From Rhizorhabdus wittichii RW1 (GTDB taxonomy: Bacteria > Pseudomonadota > Alphaproteobacteria > Sphingomonadales > Sphingomonadaceae): a stretch of DNA of 64,000 nt. Location of the stretch: assembly GCA_000016765.1 (NCBI GenBank), contig CP000699.1, positions 4,529,501 to 4,593,500 of the forward strand, given 5' to 3'. The notes under the pieces are model-generated. The model was given only the letters and a program-made list of their open reading frames with translations. It did not search any database and had not been told where the DNA came from. Positions 17,031 through 25,406 of the stretch are shown in pieces; the stretch's first letter is position 1, and each line of letters starts with the position of its first letter. Both the position numbers and the translations under genes were made by a program.

Positions 17031-18185
17031 ATGAATTGCCTGGAAGTTCATCGGGATATCGGGGTGCATGAGGTCGCCGATCGTCGCGGCAACGCGTTCC
17101 AGCTCGATGAGCGGGCCTTCCATGCCAATGTCGAGCAGGTGCGCAGGCTGCTGCCGCCTGGGACGAAGATCTATCAGTGCGCCAAGGGCGATGGTTATGG
17201 TGTGGGTGTCGAGCGGATCGTTTGCCTGGGCGTGCGGGCCGGTGTCGACGGCTTCTGTCTGGGAACGCCCGAGGAGGCGCTGCGGGCGAAGTGCGTTGCT
17301 GCGGGTCGTCCGGTGCTCCTGTTCGCGGGCTGTGATCCTGCGGCGCTGGGCGAGATGGTCGAGGCCGGCATCATCGTCTCAATCAGCAGCGTCGAAGGCT
17401 GCGAGGCATTGTTGCGCTCCGGCGCGACGGGCGACGTCTTCTTCAAGCTCGATTGCGGGTTTCGGCGCTATGGACTGAACGAGCCGGACCTGCGGACCGT
17501 TCTGGCTAGGGTTCGGCGCCAGTCATCGGTCCGCTGCATCGGTGCCTATTCGCATTTCGGCAGCCGCGCCGATGAGATCGTCGATGGCGGTCTGCCGCTG
17601 TTCGATCGGCTGACTCGACTGATCGAGGATGCCGTGCAGCGACCGATCGAGACGATGGTCGCGAGCAGCACGCTGATATTGCAGCGGCCGGGCCTCGGTC
17701 ATTCGGCGGTGGATCCCGGACGGCTTCTCTATGGGATGATGGCGGCGGGTCCGGAGATGCCGCCCTTCCAGCCCATCGTGCCGCGAATCTCGAGCAGGCT
17801 GCTTCAGGTCACGCCTTTCGACGAGGCGCGTCTGCTGACAGTCGGCTATGCCGACAAGACCGCCATCCCCGCCGGTGGAGCGACGGGCGTGTTCCCGCTG
17901 GGTTGGATCGACGGACTGTCCGCGCATCGCGGTTTCGGTGAGGTCCTCATACGCGGAACTCGCCTTTCCGTGGTTGCCCGCACCCTCCAGCATTCGATCG
18001 TGAATCTGTCGGGGCTGTCCGATGTGCGGGTCGGTGACGAGGTCGTTCTGGTCGGCGCGCAGGGCGACGAGCAGATCGGCTTGGAGGCCATGGCGAGCGC
18101 GCAGGGCATGAGCGTCACCGAAGCCCATTTCCGACTGCTCGCCGCGATTGCGGCGGGTGTGCCGAACGGCCGTCAGCACGGCTGA
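17031..18185 (+). CDS. Alanine racemase-like PLP enzyme
   Basis: A 384-residue fold-type III PLP protein with an N-terminal TIM barrel and a C-terminal beta domain. The PLP lysine is Lys52 in AKGDGYGVG, where housekeeping alanine racemases usually have VKANAYGHG, and the opposing catalytic Tyr273 is kept in VGYAD. It should interconvert D and L forms of an amino acid, probably not alanine given the altered motif and the catabolic context. GGAG lies before the ATG. It heads an operon with a TonB receptor and probably the MFS transporter, under a LacI-type box. Confidence 0.9.
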   Translation: MNCLEVHRDIGVHEVADRRGNAFQLDERAFHANVEQVRRLLPPGTKIYQCAKGDGYGVGVERIVCLGVRAGVDGFCLGTPEEALRAKCVAAGRPVLLFAGCDPAALGEMVEAGIIVSISSVEGCEALLRSGATGDVFFKLDCGFRRYGLNEPDLRTVLARVRRQSSVRCIGAYSHFGSRADEIVDGGLPLFDRLTRLIEDAVQRPIETMVASSTLILQRPGLGHSAVDPGRLLYGMMAAGPEMPPFQPIVPRISSRLLQVTPFDEARLLTVGYADKTAIPAGGATGVFPLGWIDGLSAHRGFGEVLIRGTRLSVVARTLQHSIVNLSGLSDVRVGDEVVLVGAQGDEQIGLEAMASAQGMSVTEAHFRLLAAIAAGVPNGRQHG

Positions 18186-18224
18186 AAAAAGAGAGCGGCA
18201 ATAGCGTTCAGGGAGGAGAGGATA

Positions 18225-20426
18225 ATGCGTGAGAATGATGATTTCCGGAGGATGTTGAGAAGTTCGCTGGTCGCGGGAATCTCTGGCGTCCTCATCTGCG
18301 CCGGCTCGCCGACGCTCGCCCAGGCGGCCACGGCATCGTCGGATGAAGGCCAAGCGCGGGCGAGCGATGGCAGTCAACTCGGCGATATCGTCGTCACGGC
18401 CCAGCGGCGCAGCCGCGCCGAAACGGCGCAGCGCGTGCCCATCGCGATCACCGCCGTGTCGGGCCGGCAGCTCGAGGAGATGCATGCGCTCACCCTGACC
18501 GACGTTGGCCGGGTGGCGCCGAATGTCTCGTTGACGCCGAGCGGCACCTTTCCGGGGACGGCCAATTTCCTCATCCGCGGCATTGGCGTCAACACCAGCG
18601 ATCCCTCGGCCGAGCCAGCGGTCGGCGTGTTCGTCGACGGCATGTATTATGGCGTGAACCTGGGCGTAGTGACCGATGCCTTCGATCTGGAGTCGGTCGA
18701 GATATTGCGCGGCCCGCAGGGGACGCTTTTTGGCCGCAATGTGACCGGCGGCGCCGTCGTTATGCGGAGCCGCCGCCCGAGCGGCGAGTTCGGCCTTCAG
18801 GGCAAGGTCAGCTATGGCAATTTCAACCAGATCAGCGGTGCCGCGTCGGTCGAGGGGCCATTGATCAAGGACGTGCTGAACGCGAAGGTCGCGATCATGT
18901 CCAATAGCAACAACGGGTTGTTCGCGAACGCCGCCAATCCCGGCAATCGCATCGGGCGACACAATGATCTGATCGTCCGCCCGATAATGGAGTTCAAGCC
19001 AAGCGACCGGCTGACGCTGACGCTGATCGGGGAGATCGGCCGGATGGACGATTATGGGACGCCGTCGATCAACGTCTTCAACAATGCCGGCGCGCCGATC
19101 CCTTCGGGCAAGTTCATTCTGTCGAGCGATTTCGACGCGCACAGCCAGCAGCGCTGGAAGCATGTCATCCTTGAGGGGGCCTACGAAGTCCCCAATGGCA
19201 CGATCAAGGCGACCTTGACCGCGCGGAAGATCAGGACGTCTTTCGAGACCGACGTCGATGCGAGCTCCGCGCAGATATTCTCGTTCGTCGCGCCGACCGG
19301 GCTCCACCAGCATCAGAAATCCGCCGAGATCATCTATAACGGCAAGTTCGGAGATTATTTCGAACTGACCGCCGGCGGAAATTATTTCCAGCAGATGGCG
19401 AATTATTCCGAGGCCAGAAGCCTTAACGGCGGGGCCTCGCGTCCAGTCAGCGACGGAATCCTTCATCAGAAGACCGGCGGAGTCTTCGCGCAGGGCGATG
19501 CGCATTTCGGCACCGTGACGATCACGGCAGGCGGCCGCTACACGATCGACCACAAGGCGGTGATGACCGCGGCGCTCGGCGGGTGCAGCCTGGACGGCAC
19601 GGTCTGCAACTATGCGTTCAGCAATGCCCACACCTGGCGCGATTTCACGCCGAAGGCCGGCATTCGCTGGCAGCCGACCAACGCGCTGCAGTTCTATTTC
19701 ACCTATACGAAAGGCTTCCGCGGCGGGGGATATGGTCTGCGGAACTCGCCTGGCGTGCTGCCCGGGCCGTATAATCCCGAGAAGGTCGACGCTTATGAGG
19801 TCGGCGCCAAATCGGAATGGTTCGATCGTCGGCTTCGCGTCAACATGGCGCTGTACCGCAACACCTATGACGACCTGCAGCGGCTGGTTCAGGATTTCAA
19901 TCTGGTGCAGCGCACGCTCAACGCGGCATCGGCGCGGATCCAGGGCGCCGAGATCGAGATCGCCGCCATACCGGTCCGCAATCTGACGTTGAGCGGTTCG
20001 GTCGGCTATACCGATGCCAAATATCTGGCGTTCAACAATCTGGATTTGACCGGTGACAAGGTGCCCGATCCCCTGCTCGCCAAGCGGCTCCTTCTGTCGC
20101 AGGCGCCCAAGTGGAACTATAATCTGACAGCCAGTTACGACGTTCCGATCGGTGATGCCGGCAAGCTGAACTTCCGGGGCAATTACTATCACCTCGGAAA
20201 GCGCGCGAACGATGATCTAAACAAGGCGATCCTACCGTCCTACGGCCTGCTAGACGCCAGCGTCAGCTGGTCGTCCGCGGACGACCGCTACAAGATATCG
20301 GTGTTCGGAAAGAATCTGGCCAACAAGCTGGCCTATGCCAATGGCGGCACGGTGAGTTCGACTTTCGAGTCTCTCCCGCTGTTGCCGCCGCGCCGATATG
20401 GCGTCGAAGTCTCCTTCAAGCTGTAA
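18225..20426 (+). CDS. TonB-dependent receptor
   Basis: A 733-residue outer-membrane receptor. The signal peptide (about 20-36, ending AQA-A) is followed by the TonB-box-like DIVVTAQRR, plug motifs LIRGIGV and VEILRGPQGTLFGRNVTGG, and a barrel ending VSFKL. GGGAGGAG lies before the ATG. It starts 39 bases after the racemase stop with no promoter-like sequence or LacI box of its own, so it is probably co-transcribed with the racemase. It likely imports the substrate of the LacI regulon; a second receptor in the same regulon is at 27527. Confidence 0.95.
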   Translation: MRENDDFRRMLRSSLVAGISGVLICAGSPTLAQAATASSDEGQARASDGSQLGDIVVTAQRRSRAETAQRVPIAITAVSGRQLEEMHALTLTDVGRVAPNVSLTPSGTFPGTANFLIRGIGVNTSDPSAEPAVGVFVDGMYYGVNLGVVTDAFDLESVEILRGPQGTLFGRNVTGGAVVMRSRRPSGEFGLQGKVSYGNFNQISGAASVEGPLIKDVLNAKVAIMSNSNNGLFANAANPGNRIGRHNDLIVRPIMEFKPSDRLTLTLIGEIGRMDDYGTPSINVFNNAGAPIPSGKFILSSDFDAHSQQRWKHVILEGAYEVPNGTIKATLTARKIRTSFETDVDASSAQIFSFVAPTGLHQHQKSAEIIYNGKFGDYFELTAGGNYFQQMANYSEARSLNGGASRPVSDGILHQKTGGVFAQGDAHFGTVTITAGGRYTIDHKAVMTAALGGCSLDGTVCNYAFSNAHTWRDFTPKAGIRWQPTNALQFYFTYTKGFRGGGYGLRNSPGVLPGPYNPEKVDAYEVGAKSEWFDRRLRVNMALYRNTYDDLQRLVQDFNLVQRTLNAASARIQGAEIEIAAIPVRNLTLSGSVGYTDAKYLAFNNLDLTGDKVPDPLLAKRLLLSQAPKWNYNLTASYDVPIGDAGKLNFRGNYYHLGKRANDDLNKAILPSYGLLDASVSWSSADDRYKISVFGKNLANKLAYANGGTVSSTFESLPLLPPRRYGVEVSFKL

Positions 20427-20464
20427 AGCGGCGAGACGTTCGAACGTCGGCTGCACCTGATGGC

Positions 20465-20492
20465 GGGCGGAGCGGGTCACACCGCTCCCCCC
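20465..20492. repeat. GC-rich hairpin after the receptor gene
   Basis: GGAGCGG (20469-20475) pairs with CCGCTCC (20482-20488) around a six-base loop, and three further G-C pairs extend the stem after a mismatch. A separate perfect 14-bp palindrome lies just upstream (20435-20448). No T-run follows, so these may reduce read-through or protect mRNA ends rather than terminate fully. Confidence 0.45.
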
Positions 20493-20561
20493 GTCGGGTT
20501 GCCGATCGGCTGATGGCGCGCAAAGCTGGGCATTGTCGACCGGATTTCGTGGAGTGGGATC

Positions 20562-21890
20562 GTGAAAGACGAGATATCGGTTCGCGGAGGGCCCGGCGCG
20601 ACTTTCACCATTTCGCTCCTGATCCTGTGCTATGTCCTCTCCAATATCGACCGCCAGATCGTCAGCGTGCTGGCAAACGATATCAAGGCCGACTTCGCGC
20701 TGAGCGATTCCGAGCTCGGCGCCTTGCAGGGCTTCACCTTCACCGCCTTTTATGCCGTGGCGGGAATCCCGATGGCTCGCCTGATTGACGGTGTGTCGCG
20801 GGTCAGGCTGGCCGCCGCCTTCGTCGGTCTGTGGAGCGTGATGACCCTGCTATGCGGGATGGCTGGGAATTTCCTGCAATTGCTCCTCTATCGCGCGGGT
20901 ACGGCCTGTGCGGAAGCGGGCCTCCCCACGGCATCGCTCTCGATTTTCGCCGATCTTCTGGAGCGGCGCAGATTGGCCTGGGTGAGCGCTCTGCTCATGA
21001 CCGCGCCCTATCTGGGCGGCGGGCTTGCCTTGCTCGCGGGCGGCTGGCTGCTCGACGAGGCCCGCTGCCTCGTGGCGAGCGGGGTCCTGTCCGGCACCGG
21101 CCTGACTGCATGGAAGCTCGTCTTCCTGGCTGTCGGTCTGCCGGGCATCGGCCTCGGCATCCTGATGTGGTTCACCCTGCGCGAACCGCGTCGTCGCCAG
21201 ATCGCGACGGCGGAAGCCGTTGGCGAGGAGGTGCCGCGGACGAGCGCGGTCGTCGGCCTTCTTGTCCAGCGCAAGGCGTTCTGGTTGCCTTTCATGCTGG
21301 CGGTGCCGTTCATGGTGCTCACCCTGTTCGCCCAGATCGCGTGGATGCCCGCGGTGCTGATGCGCGAATATCATCTCTCGGCATCGGCGGCGGGGCTGCT
21401 GGTGGGGCCGCTGGTGCTTGTGCTTGGCGTGGTCGGGAGCCTGCTGTCCGGACTGCTCATTGCGCGGCAAGGCGACCGGGCGATCGTCTCCTATTGCGTT
21501 TCCCTCATGGCGCGGGTCGCCTGTCTGGCCATGCCGCTATCGCTGCTTTATTTCGTGCCGATGTCGCTCCCCGCGGCCGTCATCGCCTATGCCGCGCAGA
21601 TATTCCTGCTCGCGATCTTCACAGCGACCTGGCCTTTGACGATCCAGTTGCTCGTGCCGAACAGGATCCGCGCGCGCGCAATCGCAATCGTCAACCTGAC
21701 AGGCGCCCTGATCGGGCAGGGAATGGGGCCGTTCGTCGTGGGCCTGATCAACGATCGTCTCTGGCTCGGCTCGCGCCTGCAATTGTCTCTGGGCTGCACG
21801 GTCAGCCTGAGCCTCGGCGTTGCGGCGATCGCGGCGATCATGGCCAGGAAGGGGGTTGGTGATCTCGACATTGCGCCGCCTTCCCGGTAA
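20562..21890 (+). CDS. MFS transporter
   Basis: A 442-residue inner-membrane protein with about 12 hydrophobic segments and the N-terminal MFS pattern LCYVLSNIDRQIVSVLANDIKADF, seen in spinster-like and aromatic-acid/sugar-acid carriers. The start is GTG at 20562 with GGAG upstream. It lies 135 bases after the receptor without a LacI box, so it is probably part of the racemase-receptor transcript. It likely moves the substrate across the inner membrane after TonB-dependent uptake. Its overlap in position with the regulon is the only clue to substrate. Confidence 0.92.
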   Translation: MKDEISVRGGPGATFTISLLILCYVLSNIDRQIVSVLANDIKADFALSDSELGALQGFTFTAFYAVAGIPMARLIDGVSRVRLAAAFVGLWSVMTLLCGMAGNFLQLLLYRAGTACAEAGLPTASLSIFADLLERRRLAWVSALLMTAPYLGGGLALLAGGWLLDEARCLVASGVLSGTGLTAWKLVFLAVGLPGIGLGILMWFTLREPRRRQIATAEAVGEEVPRTSAVVGLLVQRKAFWLPFMLAVPFMVLTLFAQIAWMPAVLMREYHLSASAAGLLVGPLVLVLGVVGSLLSGLLIARQGDRAIVSYCVSLMARVACLAMPLSLLYFVPMSLPAAVIAYAAQIFLLAIFTATWPLTIQLLVPNRIRARAIAIVNLTGALIGQGMGPFVVGLINDRLWLGSRLQLSLGCTVSLSLGVAAIAAIMARKGVGDLDIAPPSR

Positions 21891-21897
21891 GTCCGCC

Positions 21898-21907
21898 ATG
21901 AAACGTT
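21898..21907 (-). promoter_or_regulatory. LacI-type box upstream of the LacI gene
   Basis: ATGAAACGTT on the plus strand is the exact reverse complement of the box AACGTTTCAT found in the other regulon promoters. It ends 34 bases before the regulator's start codon, which suggests autoregulation. Confidence 0.6.
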
Positions 21908-21941
21908 ATTCGGGCTTGGCGCCAGAGATGGAAGCATAGAG

Positions 21942-23015
21942 TTGAAATCCCGCAAATCTGGCGATGGCCATTCAGCGAAGGATGTGCCGATCAATCCGCA
22001 GCGCGTGCCGACGATGCGCGATGTGGCGGATCGCTGTGGCCTGTCCGTGGGGACGGTGTCGCGGGTCCTCAACGGCAATGCTACCGTCGCCCAGGATATT
22101 CGCCGACGGGTTGAGGTGGCGATCGACGCGCTCGGCTATGTTCCCAACCGGATCGCCCAAAGTATGCGCAAGCGCGCGACCAACGCGGTGGGGTGCCTCG
22201 TCACCGACATCCGCTTGACCATCGCGGCGAACCTGGTGAGTGGCGCGGAGAGCCGGTTGCGGGAAGCGGGCTATGACCTGTTCCTCGCCAGCACGCACAA
22301 TGATCCGGTCAAGGAGGAAGGCATCTGGCGCTTCTTCCGCGAGCGGCAGCTCGACGCGATCATCAGCGTGTCGACCGACGATCAAAGTGCAGAGCGTGCG
22401 GGGCTCCTTCAATCGCTAAGGATGCCGGTCGTGCTGTGGGAGCGGGACGGTGGCGAGAATTTCGATAGCGTCCTCACCGATCATTATAGCGGTTGCCTCG
22501 AAGCTTGCAGCTATCTGCTCGATCTCGGCCATGAACGTATCGCGCTGGTAGGCGGGCGTTCGACGGTTTGGGCTGGCCGGGAGATGGAGCGGGGCTATCG
22601 GGCCGCGATGGCCCAGGCGGGGCGTGACGTCGACCCCGCGTTGCTGTTCAGCGCCGATACCTTCACCCATGCGGCGTGCAGCGAACTGCTGCGCGAGGAA
22701 AATGGCGTAACCGCCATCATCGGCGTGCTCGATGTCATCGTGCTGATCTGCAAGGTCGCCCGCGCGGCGGGGCGAGTGATTCCGAAAAGCCTGTCGCTGA
22801 TTTCGATCGGCGATAGCGATACGCTCAACATGAATGCACCGGCAATCAGCGCCATCCGCTATGACGCCGAGCGCCATGGGCGGACCGCGGCCGAGTTCGT
22901 GCTCGATCGCCTGGGGGATTCGCCGCCGGGGAACGCCCGACGCCTCATCCTTCCGATCGAGCTCATCGTTCGGCAGTCTTGTGGGCAGCCGGTGGCTGCG
23001 TCCGAAGCGATCTGA
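21942..23015 (+). CDS. LacI-family transcriptional regulator
   Basis: A 357-residue repressor-type protein. The DNA-binding HTH is at about residues 25-45 (TMRDVADRCGLSVGTVSRVLNG), followed by the hinge helix PNRIAQSMRKRATN and a periplasmic-binding-protein-like effector domain. The 24-residue extension before the HTH is longer than usual, so the true start could lie further in; TTG 21942 has a GGAAG upstream. LacI proteins bind palindromes with a central CG pair, which matches the AACGTT core of the box repeated through this region. The effector is probably the pathway substrate or an intermediate. Confidence 0.93.
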   Translation: MKSRKSGDGHSAKDVPINPQRVPTMRDVADRCGLSVGTVSRVLNGNATVAQDIRRRVEVAIDALGYVPNRIAQSMRKRATNAVGCLVTDIRLTIAANLVSGAESRLREAGYDLFLASTHNDPVKEEGIWRFFRERQLDAIISVSTDDQSAERAGLLQSLRMPVVLWERDGGENFDSVLTDHYSGCLEACSYLLDLGHERIALVGGRSTVWAGREMERGYRAAMAQAGRDVDPALLFSADTFTHAACSELLREENGVTAIIGVLDVIVLICKVARAAGRVIPKSLSLISIGDSDTLNMNAPAISAIRYDAERHGRTAAEFVLDRLGDSPPGNARRLILPIELIVRQSCGQPVAASEAI

Positions 23016-23130
23016 AGCGCAGGGCAATCCCGGTCGCGCCGTCGAGCGGGCCCGCTGATATCCGCTGAACCGCGTGTGTTTGCGCCGCGGCATCCCCGAT
23101 TTCGGGTAGCCATGGCAGCTTGTTTTGTAG

Positions 23131-23140
23131 AACGTTTCAT
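23131..23140 (+). promoter_or_regulatory. LacI-type box, distal hyuA operator
   Basis: A perfect copy of AACGTTTCAT lies 156 bases before the hyuA start. Its centre is 78 bases upstream of the proximal variant box at 23209-23218, a spacing compatible with repression by DNA looping between two operators. Confidence 0.6.
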
Positions 23141-23162
23141 ATCTTAAAATATCCATATTTCC

Positions 23163-23218
23163 TGGGGATTGTAATCCCCATTGACATGATATTCGTGATT
23201 GTTGATATAACGATTCAT
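23163..23218 (+). promoter_or_regulatory. hyuA promoter: 18-bp palindrome, -35 element and proximal LacI box
   Basis: An 18-bp inverted repeat (TGGGGATT at 23163-23170, AATCCCCA at 23173-23180, two-base gap) directly abuts a perfect -35 TTGACA (23181-23186). After 17 bases comes GATATA (23204-23209), a plausible -10, and the box variant AACGATTCAT (23209-23218; one mismatch to the consensus) overlaps it. The palindrome looks like a site for a second regulator, possibly an activator. Confidence 0.6.
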
Positions 23219-23296
23219 CAAAAGACGGTGACCTGGGAGCGAATCGTGGCAGCGCTGCTGCGCGGCGGCTTGTTTCCAACTCCAGCGGGAGGAATG

Positions 23297-25405
23297 ATGG
23301 CACAGATTACCTATCGGGCGGGCGTCGACATCGGTGGCACCTTTACGGATGTCGTCCTGATGGCGAGCGACGGGTCGATCCACACCAAGAAGCTCTCCTC
23401 GACGCCCGACGACTATGGGCGGGCGATCGTCGATGGCTTGCAGGCCATCCTCGGAGAGCTCGGGGCGACCGCCGGACAGGTCGAGGAACTCGTCCATGCC
23501 ACGACCGTCGCCACCAACACGGTGCTCGAGGGCAAGGGCGCGAAGACCGCACTGGTGACGACCCGCGGCTTCCGCGACGTTCTCGAATTGGCGCGGCTGC
23601 GCTTTCCGGTGCTCTACGATCTCAACTATGCCAAGCCAGCGCCGTTGGTGCCGCGCCGCTTCCGCTTCGAGGTGGGCGAGCGTCTACTGAGTTCGGGCGC
23701 GGTGGACATGCCGGTCAACCGGGCGTCGGTCCGTGACGTTGCCAACGCGATCCGCGATGCCGGCATAGAGGCGGTGGCGATCTCGCTGCTGCATTCCTAT
23801 GCCAACCCGGCCCACGAGATCGAGGTCCGGGACATGCTCCGCGCCGAACTCGGGAATGGGCTCTACTTCACCTGCTCGCACGAGATATTGCCCGAGATTC
23901 GGGAATATGAGCGCACCAGCACCACCGTGGTGAACGCCTATCTGGGGCCGGTCGTGGTGGGCTATCTCAGCTCGCTGCTCGCCAAGCTCCGCGGCATCGG
24001 CATGATGGGGCCGCTCCGGGTCATGCATTCCAACGGCGGGGTCTTGACGGCGGAGGTCGTCATGGAGAAGCCGGCGACGATCATCGAGTCCGGCCCGGCC
24101 GCTGGCGTGATCGCGGGAGCCTATGTCGCATCGGCGTCCGGCTATCCCGACTGCATCACGATCGACATGGGTGGTACCACCGCCAAGGCGGCGATGATCG
24201 AGGGCGGCGAACCGGCACGCACTACCGAATATGAGGTGGGGGCCGGCATCAATGTCAGCAGCAAGCTCGTCAAGGGCGGTGGCCATGCGGTGAAGCTTCC
24301 CTTCATCGACGTTTCCGAGATCGGCGCCGGCGGCGGTAGCCAGGTCCGGATCGACGCTGGCGGGCTGATCCAGGTCGGGCCCGAGTCCGCTGGTTCGGTC
24401 CCCGGACCGGTCTGCTATGACGCGGGCGGCGAGATCCCGACCCTTACCGATGCTGCGGCGACGCTTGGCTATATCAATCCGAACTATCTCGCCGGCGGCG
24501 ATCTGCCGTTGAAGGCGGACAAGAGCCGTGAAGCGATCCAGCGGCTGATCGCCAGTCCGTTGCAGCTCGACCTGCTCGATGCCGCGTTCGGGATCTTCTC
24601 GATTGCCGCTGGCACCATGACCCGCGCGGTCAAGGCCGTCTCGACCTTCTGTGGCCGGGATCCGCGGGATTTCGCCTTGTTCGCTTTTGGCGGCAATGGT
24701 CCGGTCATCGCCCATGCCATCGCCGGCATGATGGACATGAAGACGGTGCTGATACCACCCAATCCGGGCGTTTTCAGCGCGATGGGGCTGCTCTTCTCTA
24801 GCACGCAGCACGAATATATGCGGACGCTCTTCACCCGCCTCGACAATATCTCGCCCAGCGGCCTGCGTGATCATTTCGACGCATTGGCGGATCGCGCGCA
24901 TCAAGCCCTGTTGTCAGAGGGTGCGGCGGCTTCGGACATCGAGATCGATTACGCGCTCGACCTGCGCTACGAGGACCAGGCCTATGAGCTGACCGTTCCG
25001 ATCAGTGCCGTGAACAAGGCTGCGCTGGACATCGACGCGATCGTCGACAGCTTCCACCGCGAGCATGAGCGCACCTATGGCCACTTCACGACGCTCGACA
25101 AGGTCGAGCTGGTCAACTTGCGCGCCTATGGCAAGCTGCGTTCGCAAGGCGAGCGCAGATATGATGCGCGGCGGATGACCCGCGACGGGGGCGGCGCGTC
25201 ACCGGGGGAGCCCGTTACCCGAATGGCCTATTTCGGCAAGGAGATGGGCCTCGTGGAGACGCCGGTGGTGCCGCGCTCGGTGCTGGCCGAGACCCGGCCA
25301 GGGCCTTTGATCGTCGAGGAATATGACGCGACCTGCGTGGTGCCGCCGGGGGCGACGGCGCGCCTCGATGCCCATCAGAATATCGAGATTCGAATTGGAG
25401 CCTGA
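23297..25405 (+). CDS. hyuA: N-methylhydantoinase A / 5-oxoprolinase-type subunit
   Basis: A 702-residue HyuA protein with the sugar-kinase-like ATPase fold. The N-terminal phosphate motif is GVDIGGTFTDVV, the second is TIDMGGTTAK, and FGGNGPVIAHAIA lies near the adenosine site. With HyuB it forms an ATP-dependent enzyme that opens cyclic amides such as hydantoins or 5-oxoproline; the related acetone carboxylases are an alternative family. The ATG at 23297 is chosen since GGGAGG lies four bases upstream. hyuB follows after one base, so the two are translationally coupled. Confidence 0.93.
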   Translation: MAQITYRAGVDIGGTFTDVVLMASDGSIHTKKLSSTPDDYGRAIVDGLQAILGELGATAGQVEELVHATTVATNTVLEGKGAKTALVTTRGFRDVLELARLRFPVLYDLNYAKPAPLVPRRFRFEVGERLLSSGAVDMPVNRASVRDVANAIRDAGIEAVAISLLHSYANPAHEIEVRDMLRAELGNGLYFTCSHEILPEIREYERTSTTVVNAYLGPVVVGYLSSLLAKLRGIGMMGPLRVMHSNGGVLTAEVVMEKPATIIESGPAAGVIAGAYVASASGYPDCITIDMGGTTAKAAMIEGGEPARTTEYEVGAGINVSSKLVKGGGHAVKLPFIDVSEIGAGGGSQVRIDAGGLIQVGPESAGSVPGPVCYDAGGEIPTLTDAAATLGYINPNYLAGGDLPLKADKSREAIQRLIASPLQLDLLDAAFGIFSIAAGTMTRAVKAVSTFCGRDPRDFALFAFGGNGPVIAHAIAGMMDMKTVLIPPNPGVFSAMGLLFSSTQHEYMRTLFTRLDNISPSGLRDHFDALADRAHQALLSEGAAASDIEIDYALDLRYEDQAYELTVPISAVNKAALDIDAIVDSFHREHERTYGHFTTLDKVELVNLRAYGKLRSQGERRYDARRMTRDGGGASPGEPVTRMAYFGKEMGLVETPVVPRSVLAETRPGPLIVEEYDATCVVPPGATARLDAHQNIEIRIGA

Positions 25406-25406
25406 C

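Noticed and set aside
20435-20448. GACGTT/AACGTC 14-bp perfect palindrome as a seventh LacI site
   Set aside because: It shares only the AACGT core; the outer bases (CGTTC, no TTCAT) differ from the box, and it lies just after a stop codon, not in a promoter.
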